64,000 bases of DNA, taken from NCBI GenBank assembly GCA_004144345.1, contig SEEL01000020.1:1-64000 (forward strand), in the 5' to 3' direction. Every line of letters begins with the position of its first letter. Position 1 is the stretch's first letter. The notes below the pieces were generated by a model. The model was not told where the DNA came from and did not search any database. It worked only from the letters and a program-made list of their open reading frames with translations. Both the position numbers and the translations under genes were made by a program. Positions 16,255-23,713 of this stretch are shown here, piece after piece. This DNA is from Hyphomicrobiales bacterium (lineage in GTDB: Bacteria; Pseudomonadota; Alphaproteobacteria; Rhizobiales; Devosiaceae).

Positions 16255-18000
16255 TCAGCGCCCGGCGAGCCGTCCGGGCGTCCAGTTCTCCATCACCGCC
16301 TGCTCGAGATCCATCTCGTCGAGCACGTCGCGCATCACTTCATCGTCGATCTGCCGCTCGTCGCGCGCCTTGATCACGGCAGCCCGCCGCGCCGCCAGCA
16401 CCGTCCGTGCTATCTCGTGCAGCGCGTCATTGTCGTCCTCGACCCGCGGCGTGCCCTGCTGCGCCTGCATGGCGGTCCGCTGCAGCATGATGTCGGCCAT
16501 CCGCCTCGGCTGCTCGGCCGTCTGCTGGTCACGATATTGGGTGACCGCCGCAATGGTCGCCTGCCGCGCCAGATCCTCCGCGATCTCCATCTGCCTGTCG
16601 CGCCGCGCCGCTTCGCCCGGATCGACAATGCCGAGCCGGCGGATCAGCCAGGGCAGTGTCAGGCCCTGTAGCAGCAGCGTGCCGATGGTGACGGTAAAGG
16701 CGATCACCTGGATTACGTCGCGCCCCGGAAACGCCTCGCCGGTCGCCGTCACCAGCGGAATACCGGCGGCCGCCGCGAGCGTCACGACGCCGCGCATGCC
16801 GGTCCATGAGATCACGGCATTCTCGCGCCAGTTGAAGGCCGGCATCAGATCGAAGGCGCCCTGCTGCCGCGCCTCCCGCGCCTGTTCGAGGCGCTCGGCG
16901 AAACGTCCCCGGCGGCCGGACAGCCGCTCGATCCGCTCGAAGCGCCCGGCCCGTCCCGCCTCCGGGACCGCCAGCATCTGGTCGAGCTTCTCGACCCGCC
17001 GCGTCGCCGCGCGATGGCGCCAATGCGAGAGGACTGCCGTCAGATACACCCAGCCGATCCGCACGACGATCACCGCCAGCAGCACGAAGAGCGACAGGCC
17101 GAGCAGTTCGGGCACGTTGAAGCCATGCTCGCCGGCATCGGCGATGATCCAGCGGAACTGCAGCCCGATATAGGCAAAGACGAACGCCTCGAGCAGCGCG
17201 TCGGTGGTGCGCCAGAACTGCCGCTCCTGGATGCGCGCATCATAATGCGTCGCCGTGGCCGTGTGGCCGAGCGACAGCCCCGCCGCGACCACCGCCAGCA
17301 CGCCCGACGCGCCCAGTTCCTCGGCCAGCAGATAGGCGGCGAACGGCACCACCACGGTCAGCACCGTGGCCAGCGACGCATTGGTGATGCGGATGCGCAT
17401 CTGGTGGACGATGGCGCCCAGCACCAGCCCGAGGACGAAGCCGGCAACGGCCGCATAGAGCAGATAGAGCACGATGTTGGAGATGAAGAGGTGGGTGCCC
17501 GCGACGCTCGCCACGGCAAAGGTGAAGAAGGTCAGCGCCGCCGCGTCATTGATCAGGCTCTCGCCCTTGAGCACGGTCATCATCGAACCGGGGAGCTTGA
17601 GCTTCCGCCCCACCGCCACGGCGGTCACCGCATCGGGCGGCGACACCACCGCGCCCAGCACCAGCGCCACGGCGATGGTCATGCCCGGCACCACGGCCGA
17701 CGCCACGGCCGCGACGACGCCCGTGGTCACGGCGACCAGCAGCACCCCCAGATTGAGGATCGAGCCCAGCCGGCGGATGAAGCTGACGAAGGAAAACTCC
17801 CGCGCCGCCGTGAACAGCAGCGGCGGCAGCACCACCGTCAGGATGATCTCGGGTTCGAGCTCGAGCCGCTCCAGCCCCGGAATGAACGACGCCGCCAGCC
17901 CCACGGCGGCCAGCAGCAAGGGAGGCTGGATGTTCCGCCGTTCGGCGAAAATGGTCACCGCGATGGCAGCGATCATGACGATGAGGATTTGTGCGACCAA
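16255..18000 (-). CDS. Na+/H+ antiporter, CPA1 family
   Basis: About 581 residues: ten or more membrane segments over the first 400, with the conserved SPPDAVTAVAVGRKLKLPGSM and ESLINDAAALTFF motifs that carry the ion-binding aspartates, then a C-terminal cytoplasmic tail of about 150 residues with charged helices. It exchanges sodium for protons across the inner membrane. I chose the TTG at 18000, which follows a GAGGG ribosome binding site; the frame continues to another TTG at 18060 that would overlap the region divergent to 6S RNA. The stop lies three bases from the zapA stop. Confidence 0.88.
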   Translation of the reverse strand: MVAQILIVMIAAIAVTIFAERRNIQPPLLLAAVGLAASFIPGLERLELEPEIILTVVLPPLLFTAAREFSFVSFIRRLGSILNLGVLLVAVTTGVVAAVASAVVPGMTIAVALVLGAVVSPPDAVTAVAVGRKLKLPGSMMTVLKGESLINDAAALTFFTFAVASVAGTHLFISNIVLYLLYAAVAGFVLGLVLGAIVHQMRIRITNASLATVLTVVVPFAAYLLAEELGASGVLAVVAAGLSLGHTATATHYDARIQERQFWRTTDALLEAFVFAYIGLQFRWIIADAGEHGFNVPELLGLSLFVLLAVIVVRIGWVYLTAVLSHWRHRAATRRVEKLDQMLAVPEAGRAGRFERIERLSGRRGRFAERLEQAREARQQGAFDLMPAFNWRENAVISWTGMRGVVTLAAAAGIPLVTATGEAFPGRDVIQVIAFTVTIGTLLLQGLTLPWLIRRLGIVDPGEAARRDRQMEIAEDLARQATIAAVTQYRDQQTAEQPRRMADIMLQRTAMQAQQGTPRVEDDNDALHEIARTVLAARRAAVIKARDERQIDDEVMRDVLDEMDLEQAVMENWTPGRLAGR

Positions 18001-18083
18001 GCCCGTGAGCCCTCGTGTCAGGCCGATATAGGCAGCATTCCGGCGGTCGGGAACGCACAAATGTGCATTTCTTTGCCGCTGGT

Positions 18084-18112
18084 TTGCCTCGCCGCCCCAT
18101 CGCCCCTATATT
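18084..18112 (+). promoter_or_regulatory. Promoter of the 6S RNA gene
   Basis: TTGCCT (18084-18089), a 17-base spacer and TATATT (18107-18112) make a good housekeeping promoter. The predicted start near 18119 coincides with the left arm of the 6S RNA closing stem. Confidence 0.65.
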
Positions 18113-18118
18113 CCCCCG

Positions 18119-18266
18119 GCTGCCCGGCGCGTGCGGACCATCACATCCCCGGGGCCTTATCGATCCTAAAGGGAGCTGTCCCCGTCCGGACCCGTGGGTT
18201 CGGACACACGGCGCCCACCTACGTGAGTAGGTTCCCGGGATCGAATGTCCCACGGCCAGGGCGGCG
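18119..18266 (+). ncRNA. ssrS: 6S RNA
   Basis: About 150 bases. The 5' end GGCTGCCCGGCGCGTG pairs with the 3' end CACGGCCAGGGCGGCG to form the long closing stem, and the interior can form a long rod with a central unpaired region, the open-promoter mimic that binds RNA polymerase holoenzyme. Location directly upstream of the 5-formyl-THF cyclo-ligase gene and near zapA is the conserved context of 6S RNA. Ends are approximate (within about 5 bases). Confidence 0.85.
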
Positions 18267-18285
18267 TTTAGTGCTGGAGCGGTGT

Positions 18286-18873
18286 TTGGATCCCGAGATC
18301 GAAGAAGCAAAAGCCGCGCTGCGGTTGAAAGCCCGTTCCGCCCGCGCGGCGATACTCAATTCAAACCGCACCGATGCGGCAAAGGCCGTCGCCCGCCACT
18401 TCTTCGACCATGTCACGCTTGAACCCGGCCAGATCGTTGCCGGCTATTGGCGGATCAAGGACGAGATGGACTGCCAGCCGATCCTGATCCGGCTGATGGA
18501 CAGCTTCCAGCCGGTCTGCCTGCCCGTGGTGCTTGGCGACGAGCAGCCGCTGGAGCTCCGGCTCTGGGAACAGGGCGCGCCGCTCTATGAAGCCGGCTTC
18601 GGCACCCTCGCCCCCTCCGAACTGGCCCCGCAGGTCGAGCCCGACATCATCATCATGCCGCTGCTCGGCTTCGACCAGCGCGGCACCCGCCTCGGCTATG
18701 GCGGCGGCTATTACGACCGCACGCTGGATAAATTGACCAAGCGCCCGCGCCTCGTCGGCATCGCCTTCGCCGCGCAGGAGTTGGCCGACATTCCCCGCGA
18801 GGCGCACGACGTTCCCCTCGACGTGATCGTTACCGAACACGGCGCCCGTACTTTTGAGCATAGCCCCGCATGA
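18286..18873 (+). CDS. fau: 5-formyltetrahydrofolate cyclo-ligase
   Basis: 195 residues. Converts 5-formyl-THF to 5,10-methenyl-THF with ATP. The C-terminal signature RLGYGGGYYDRTL and the N-terminal KARSARAAIL are present. I chose the TTG at 18286, six bases after GGAG; a GTG at 18271 would add five residues. It lies just downstream of 6S RNA, as in most proteobacteria, so read-through from the 6S promoter may express it. It overlaps the next gene by four bases (ATGA). Confidence 0.93.
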   Translation: MDPEIEEAKAALRLKARSARAAILNSNRTDAAKAVARHFFDHVTLEPGQIVAGYWRIKDEMDCQPILIRLMDSFQPVCLPVVLGDEQPLELRLWEQGAPLYEAGFGTLAPSELAPQVEPDIIIMPLLGFDQRGTRLGYGGGYYDRTLDKLTKRPRLVGIAFAAQELADIPREAHDVPLDVIVTEHGARTFEHSPA

Positions 18874-19685
18874 AACTGCTTTTCCTGGGCGACGTCATGG
18901 GCCGATCCGGCCGCGACGCCATCTCCGAGCGCCTGCCCGGCCTCATCGCCGAATACGGTTTCGACTTCGTCGTCATCAATGGCGAGAACGCCAGCCATGG
19001 CCGCGGCCTCACCGAGCCGCACTACAAGGATTTGCGCGCCGCCGGCGCCGATGCGGTGACGCTGGGCGACCACGCCTGGGACCAGCGCGATACGCTGGGC
19101 TACATCGCCCGCGAGCCGACGCTGATCCGGCCGGTCAACATGAACACCGGCACGCCCGGCCGCGGCGCCAATCTCATCGAGGGCCGCAACGGCCATCGCG
19201 TGCTGGTCATCAATGCGCTGGGCCGTGTCTTCATGGACCCCATCGACGACCCCTTCCGCGCCGTCGAAGCCGCCATCGCCGCCTGCCCGCTCGGCGAACA
19301 GGCCGATGCCGTGATCGTCGACTTCCACACCGAGGCGACGTCCGAAATCCAGGGCATGGGCTTCTTCCTCGATGGCCGCGCCAGCCTCGTGGTCGGCACC
19401 CACACCCACATCCCCACCGCCGATGCCCGCATCCTCAAGGGCGGCACCGCGCTGATGGCCGATGCCGGCATGTGCGGCGATTTCGACTCGATCATCGGCA
19501 TGGACGCGGACGAGCCGCTCAACCGTTTCCTCACCGGCATTCCGCGCGAACGCTTCACCCCCGCCGATGGCGAGGCAACGCTGTGCGGTGTCGCCATCGA
19601 GACCGATCCGCGCACCGGCATCGCCATCCGCGTCAGCCCGGTCCGCATCGGCGGCACGCTCAGCCAGGCCCTGCCCTTCGCCTAG
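18870..19685 (+). CDS. TIGR00282 family metallophosphoesterase (YmdB-like)
   Basis: 271 residues. Dimetal phosphoesterase motifs in order: GDVMG (residues 7-11), NGEN (near 38), GDHAWD (near 69), VDFHTEATSE and GTHTHIPTADARI (near 170-180). The family is known for YmdB, a 2',3'-cAMP phosphodiesterase; the physiological substrate here is unknown. The third motif reads GDH instead of the usual GNH. Coupled by overlap to fau and overlapping the convergent DUF1192 gene by four bases. Confidence 0.88.
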   Translation: MKLLFLGDVMGRSGRDAISERLPGLIAEYGFDFVVINGENASHGRGLTEPHYKDLRAAGADAVTLGDHAWDQRDTLGYIAREPTLIRPVNMNTGTPGRGANLIEGRNGHRVLVINALGRVFMDPIDDPFRAVEAAIAACPLGEQADAVIVDFHTEATSEIQGMGFFLDGRASLVVGTHTHIPTADARILKGGTALMADAGMCGDFDSIIGMDADEPLNRFLTGIPRERFTPADGEATLCGVAIETDPRTGIAIRVSPVRIGGTLSQALPFA

Positions 19686-19867
19686 AGCTTGAAGAAGGCG
19701 TCGGCCGCGGATTTGCTCTTCTGCTTGCTGTCGATCGCCGCCTTCAGCCGGGCGATCTCGCCCTCGAGCATGGCGATCCGGTCGGCCAGTTCTTCCACCG
19801 ACATCGCGTCGAGGATCATGCCGACTTCGTGTCCCTTGGGTTTTCTCACCTGATCATCATCGAACAT
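19682..19867 (-). CDS. DUF1192 family protein
   Basis: 61 residues, typical for DUF1192: MSVEELADRIAMLEGEIARLKAAI is the conserved short amphipathic coiled coil, with a polar tail. Function unknown; common in Rhizobiales. Tail-to-tail overlap of four bases with the phosphoesterase gene, and divergent from the oxidoreductase gene. Confidence 0.85.
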   Translation of the reverse strand: MFDDDQVRKPKGHEVGMILDAMSVEELADRIAMLEGEIARLKAAIDSKQKSKSAADAFFKL

Positions 19868-19947
19868 GGCGGTCTCCTCTTCTTGGGGATGGTGACTTTA
19901 GCCCCGGGTGCTTGCAGGACAAGTCCGATCACGATCAACTCGTGAAC

Positions 19948-20931
19948 ATGTCGTTGCCATCCTCCATGTCCGCTATCGTCGTCACCGCGCCCGGCGGTCC
20001 CGACTCCCTGTCGCTGCAATCGGTGCCGCTGCCTCAACTGCAGCCGGGAGAGGCGCTCATCCGCGTCACCGCCGCCGGCGTCAACGGGCCCGACCTCGCG
20101 CAGCGCCGTGGCGACTATCCGCCGCCGCCCGGCGCCTCGCCGCTGCTCGGGCTGGAAGTCTCGGGCGAGATCGTGGTCGCCGCGGGCGGCTGGGCCGTCG
20201 GCGACAAGGTCGTCGCCCTCTGCAATGGCGGCGGCTATGCCGAATATGTGGCGGTCCCATCAGGCCAGATCCTGCCCGCTCCGGTCGGCTGGTCGCTGGC
20301 CGACGCCGCCGCCGTCCCCGAATGCTGGTTCACCATCACCCAGACGCTGGTGCTGCGCGCCGGGCTCGAACCCGGCATGAGCGTGCTGATCACCGGCGCG
20401 GCGGGCGGCATCGGCGGCGCCGCGATCCAGATCGCCAGCCTCATGGGCGCCGACCCCATCGCCATCGTCTCGAGCGCCGAGAAAGCGGCCTACGCCCGCA
20501 GCCTCGGCGCCCGCGCCGTGATCCGCCATGACAGTGAGGACGTCCTCGCCCGCACGCTGGAGCTGACCGGCGGCCGCGGCGCCGACCGCATCATCGATAT
20601 GCTGGGCGGCCCGGCGACCGCCCGCCACATCGATGCCGCCGCCCGTTTCGGCCACATCCTGCTGCTCTCGACCCTCGGCCAGCGCCAGGCCGATCTGCCG
20701 CTCAACAAGATAATGGCCAAGCAATTGACCCTCTCCGGCTCGACCCTGAGGCCCCAGAGTGCGGCCACCAAGGCCGCCATCGCCAACCGGCTGCGCGAGC
20801 AGTTTTGGCCCGCTTTGCCGGGCCTCACGCGCCCGAAAACCCGCACTTTTCCGTTGGCCGAGGCGGCCCAGGCGCACCGGGCGATGGAGGAGCGCAGCCA
20901 TTTCGGCAAGATCGTACTGGCGGCCGGCTGA
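19948..20931 (+). CDS. NAD(P)H-quinone oxidoreductase (zeta-crystallin type)
   Basis: About 327 residues of the medium-chain dehydrogenase superfamily, quinone oxidoreductase branch. The N-terminal GroES-like fold (MSAIVVTAPGGPDSLSLQ) is followed by the nucleotide fold with VLITGAAGGIGGAAIQIA. No catalytic zinc cysteines or structural zinc lobe are seen, as expected for this branch. Start is uncertain among a TTG at 19912, ATG at 19948 and ATG at 19966; none has a good ribosome binding site. It reduces quinones or enones with NADPH; the natural substrate is unknown. Confidence 0.85.
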   Translation: MSLPSSMSAIVVTAPGGPDSLSLQSVPLPQLQPGEALIRVTAAGVNGPDLAQRRGDYPPPPGASPLLGLEVSGEIVVAAGGWAVGDKVVALCNGGGYAEYVAVPSGQILPAPVGWSLADAAAVPECWFTITQTLVLRAGLEPGMSVLITGAAGGIGGAAIQIASLMGADPIAIVSSAEKAAYARSLGARAVIRHDSEDVLARTLELTGGRGADRIIDMLGGPATARHIDAAARFGHILLLSTLGQRQADLPLNKIMAKQLTLSGSTLRPQSAATKAAIANRLREQFWPALPGLTRPKTRTFPLAEAAQAHRAMEERSHFGKIVLAAG

Positions 20932-20952
20932 CAGCAAATTCGCGGGATTTCG

Positions 20953-20981
20953 TTGAAAATACTCGCCCGACCCAGTATATT
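20953..20981 (+). promoter_or_regulatory. Promoter upstream of trcR
   Basis: TTGAAA (20953-20958), a 17-base spacer and TATATT (20976-20981). The expected start near 20988 gives a leader of about 75 bases before the trcR ATG. Confidence 0.55.
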
Positions 20982-21062
20982 GCGGCCAATCCCCCTTTAG
21001 CATCGTGCGAAAAAGGCGGGCGCGCCGGTGGAAACCCGGCCGCACGGAAAGCGAGATTTATC

Positions 21063-21791
21063 ATGGCGACGACCCTGTTGATGCCCAAGGCGACAGCCGT
21101 CTGGCTGGTCGACAATACCGCGCTGAGCTTCGAGCAGATCGCAGCCTTCTGCAGCCTCCATCCCCTCGAAGTGCAAGGCGTGGCCGATGGCGACGTGGCC
21201 GGCGGCATCATGGGCGTGAACCCCATCCAGAATGGCCAGCTGACGCGCGAAGAGATCGAGCGGGCTGAAGCCGATCCGTCCTATCGCCTCAAGGTCTCCG
21301 ACCCCAAGGTGCGCGTCGCCGCCACCACCAAGCGCAAGGGCCCGCGCTACACCCCGATTTCGCGCCGCAATGAGCGCCCGAATGCCATCCGCTGGCTGCT
21401 CCGCAACCATCCGGAGCTCAAGGACGCGCAGATCATGCGCCTCGTCGGCACCACCAAATCGACCATCGACTCGGTGCGCGAGAACACCCACTGGAACTCG
21501 GCCAACATCCAGCCGATGGACCCGGTGACGCTGGGCCTGTGCAGCCAGATCGACCTCGATCTCGAAGTGAAGCGCGCCAGCAAGGGCACCGCCTCGCCGG
21601 ACGAAGCCGATACCGGCACGATGCTGCTCACCGCCGAGGAAGCGCTGGCGACCGCCGGTGGCCGTACCGGCACGACCGATCTGCAGCCCGTGGACGAATC
21701 ACGCCGGCCGGAGCAGGACGAGGATATCGACGCCGATTCGGTGTTCGCGAGCCTCAAATCGCTCAAGAACGACAACAGCGACAACGACTGA
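21063..21791 (+). CDS. trcR: DUF1013 family cell-cycle transcriptional regulator TrcR
   Basis: 242 residues. The family is confined to alphaproteobacteria, is usually essential, and is annotated as the cell-cycle regulator TrcR. The N-terminal region (MPKATAVWLVDNTALSFEQIAAFCSLHPLEVQGVADG) resembles a helix-turn-helix, and a second conserved block (NAIRWLLRNHPELKDAQIMRLVGTTKSTIDSVRE) is HTH-like as well. The C-terminal 60 residues are acidic and variable. ATG at 21063 with an AAAGCGAG binding site. Own promoter upstream; 26 bases precede the next gene, so the antiporter may be co-transcribed. Confidence 0.88.
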   Translation: MATTLLMPKATAVWLVDNTALSFEQIAAFCSLHPLEVQGVADGDVAGGIMGVNPIQNGQLTREEIERAEADPSYRLKVSDPKVRVAATTKRKGPRYTPISRRNERPNAIRWLLRNHPELKDAQIMRLVGTTKSTIDSVRENTHWNSANIQPMDPVTLGLCSQIDLDLEVKRASKGTASPDEADTGTMLLTAEEALATAGGRTGTTDLQPVDESRRPEQDEDIDADSVFASLKSLKNDNSDND

Positions 21792-21817
21792 TCTGTCCCT
21801 GACAGGAGGGGCCTCCC

Positions 21818-23713
21818 ATGATCGGAAGTCCCCTCCTCGCAGTTCTCATCCTCCTGATCGTAGCCGTTGCGCTCGTGCCGCTGTTCAAGTGGCTCGGGCT
21901 CGGCACGGTGCTCGGCTATCTCGCCGCCGGCATTGCCGTCGGCCCGTACGGCCTCGGCCTCATCTCCGACACAGAGGCGATCCGCTCGGTCTCCGAGTTC
22001 GGCGTCGTCGTGATGCTCTTCCTCATCGGCCTCGAGGTGCATCCGCTTGAACTCTGGCGGCTGCGCCGGAAAATCCTCGGCCTCGGCGTCACCCAGTTTC
22101 TCGGCACGGCGGTCCTGATCGCCGCCGCCGTGCTGCTCATCGGCGCCACCTGGCAGGCCGCCATCATCATCGGCCTCGCGCTCGCGATGTCCTCGACCGC
22201 CATCGCCATGCAATCGGCCGAGCAGCGCTCGCTGATCATGACCGATACCGGCCGCGCCACGCTGGTCACCCTGCTCGTCCAGGACATGGCGGTGATCGGC
22301 ATCCTCGCCTTGATCCCCTTCCTCGCCGCGACGCGCCGCGTCGACCAGAGCCTCGGCCAGGATCTCGAAACCGCCGCCGAAGCCGTCACCAATCCATACA
22401 GCCTCTGGATCGCGCTGGTGATCGTCGGCGGCTTCATCGCCGTCACTCTCGCCTCGCGCTACCTCATGCCCTACGTCATGCGCTGGATCGCCAGCTCGAA
22501 AGTGCCCGAGGGCTTTACCGCGCTTGGCCTGCTGCTGGTCATCGGCGCTGCCTTCGGCACCTCATCGCTCGGCCTGTCGCCCGCCCTTGGCGCCTTCCTC
22601 GCCGGCGTCCTGCTTGCCGATAGCGAATACCGCCACGAACTCGACAGCAACCTCCAGCCCTTCAAGGGCCTCCTGCTCGGCCTGTTCTTCATCTCCGTCG
22701 GCATGGGCATCGCCTTCTCGGTGGTGATCGCCGAGCCGCTGCGCATCGCGAGTCTTGTGCTGCTGATCATCGGCATCAAGGTCGCCGTGCTCTATGTGCT
22801 CGCCACCTTCTTCCGCATGCATGTCGCCGACCGCCTGCTGCTCGCCATCCTCTTGAGCCAGGCTGGCGAGTTCGCCTTTGTCGTCTTCGAGTTCGCCCAT
22901 TCCGCTGGCGTCCTGCCGGAGGACGAGCATCAGGTCTGGGCTGTCGTCGTGGCCCTCACCATGGCGCTGACGCCGTTCCTGCTGCTGCTGTTTGATCGCG
23001 TGATGGTGCCGCGCTTCAATGCCCGCATGCCGGTGGCGGATATTCCGCCCGACATGACCGCCCATCATCGGGTGATCGTGCTCGGCTATGGCCGCTTCGG
23101 GCAGATCGTCACCCGCCTGCTGCGGGCCCAGGGCTATGAAATGACCCTCATCGACGATGATCCGGCGCAGATCGAGCTGGTCAAGCGCTTCGGTGTAAAG
23201 GTGTTCTACGGCGATGGCGGACGGCTCGACATTCTCCGCGCGGCCGGTGCCGCGGAAGCGGACATGGTGGTGATTGCCGTGGCCGGCGGCGACCGCATCC
23301 TCGCCATCGCCGAACTGATCCGCCGCCACTTCCCGCGCGTCAAGATCGCGGCCCGCGCCGTCGACCGCAGCCATGCCCACCAATTGATGGCGCTCGGCGT
23401 CACCACCTTCGAGCGCGAGACCTTCCGCGCCGCGACGACGCTCGGCGGCAAGGCGCTGGTGGCCCTCGGCCATCCTCCCGACGAAGCGCGCCGCATGGCC
23501 GCGACCTTCGAGGAGCATGACGAGCGCCTGCTGCAGGAAAGTTACGATCTGCGCGATGATCGCGATGCCTATATCGGCTTCGTCCGCCGCTCGACCGAAA
23601 TGCTCGATCGCGTCATGCGCGCCGACCGCGCCGAGGCCGAGGACCGGCTCAAGGGCGATGACGAAGCGACCGAAGATCAGGCGCGCATGCCGCCCACGGG
23701 CCGCACATCATAG
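21818..23713 (+). CDS. Monovalent cation:proton antiporter-2, KefB type
   Basis: 631 residues. The N-terminal part (about 1-390) is a Na_H_exchanger domain with 12-13 membrane segments. The C-terminal part holds a TrkA-N (RCK) nucleotide-binding domain starting at VIVLGYGRFGQIVTRLL (near residue 420), with LIDDDPAQIELVKRFGVKVFYGD. It probably exports K+ in exchange for H+, gated by NAD(H) or glutathione adducts as in KefB/KefC; I do not see a KefF/KefG partner gene. Its last 37 bases overlap the end of the convergent GGDEF gene. Confidence 0.92.
   Translation: MIGSPLLAVLILLIVAVALVPLFKWLGLGTVLGYLAAGIAVGPYGLGLISDTEAIRSVSEFGVVVMLFLIGLEVHPLELWRLRRKILGLGVTQFLGTAVLIAAAVLLIGATWQAAIIIGLALAMSSTAIAMQSAEQRSLIMTDTGRATLVTLLVQDMAVIGILALIPFLAATRRVDQSLGQDLETAAEAVTNPYSLWIALVIVGGFIAVTLASRYLMPYVMRWIASSKVPEGFTALGLLLVIGAAFGTSSLGLSPALGAFLAGVLLADSEYRHELDSNLQPFKGLLLGLFFISVGMGIAFSVVIAEPLRIASLVLLIIGIKVAVLYVLATFFRMHVADRLLLAILLSQAGEFAFVVFEFAHSAGVLPEDEHQVWAVVVALTMALTPFLLLLFDRVMVPRFNARMPVADIPPDMTAHHRVIVLGYGRFGQIVTRLLRAQGYEMTLIDDDPAQIELVKRFGVKVFYGDGGRLDILRAAGAAEADMVVIAVAGGDRILAIAELIRRHFPRVKIAARAVDRSHAHQLMALGVTTFERETFRAATTLGGKALVALGHPPDEARRMAATFEEHDERLLQESYDLRDDRDAYIGFVRRSTEMLDRVMRADRAEAEDRLKGDDEATEDQARMPPTGRTS

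Noticed and set aside
18190-18240. tRNA-like GGGTTCGGAC loop
   Set aside because: It lies inside 6S RNA and no acceptor or anticodon arms can be drawn.
17014-18285. Upstream extension of the cyclo-ligase frame
   Set aside because: It is antisense to the antiporter and crosses 6S RNA; the protein family begins near 18286.
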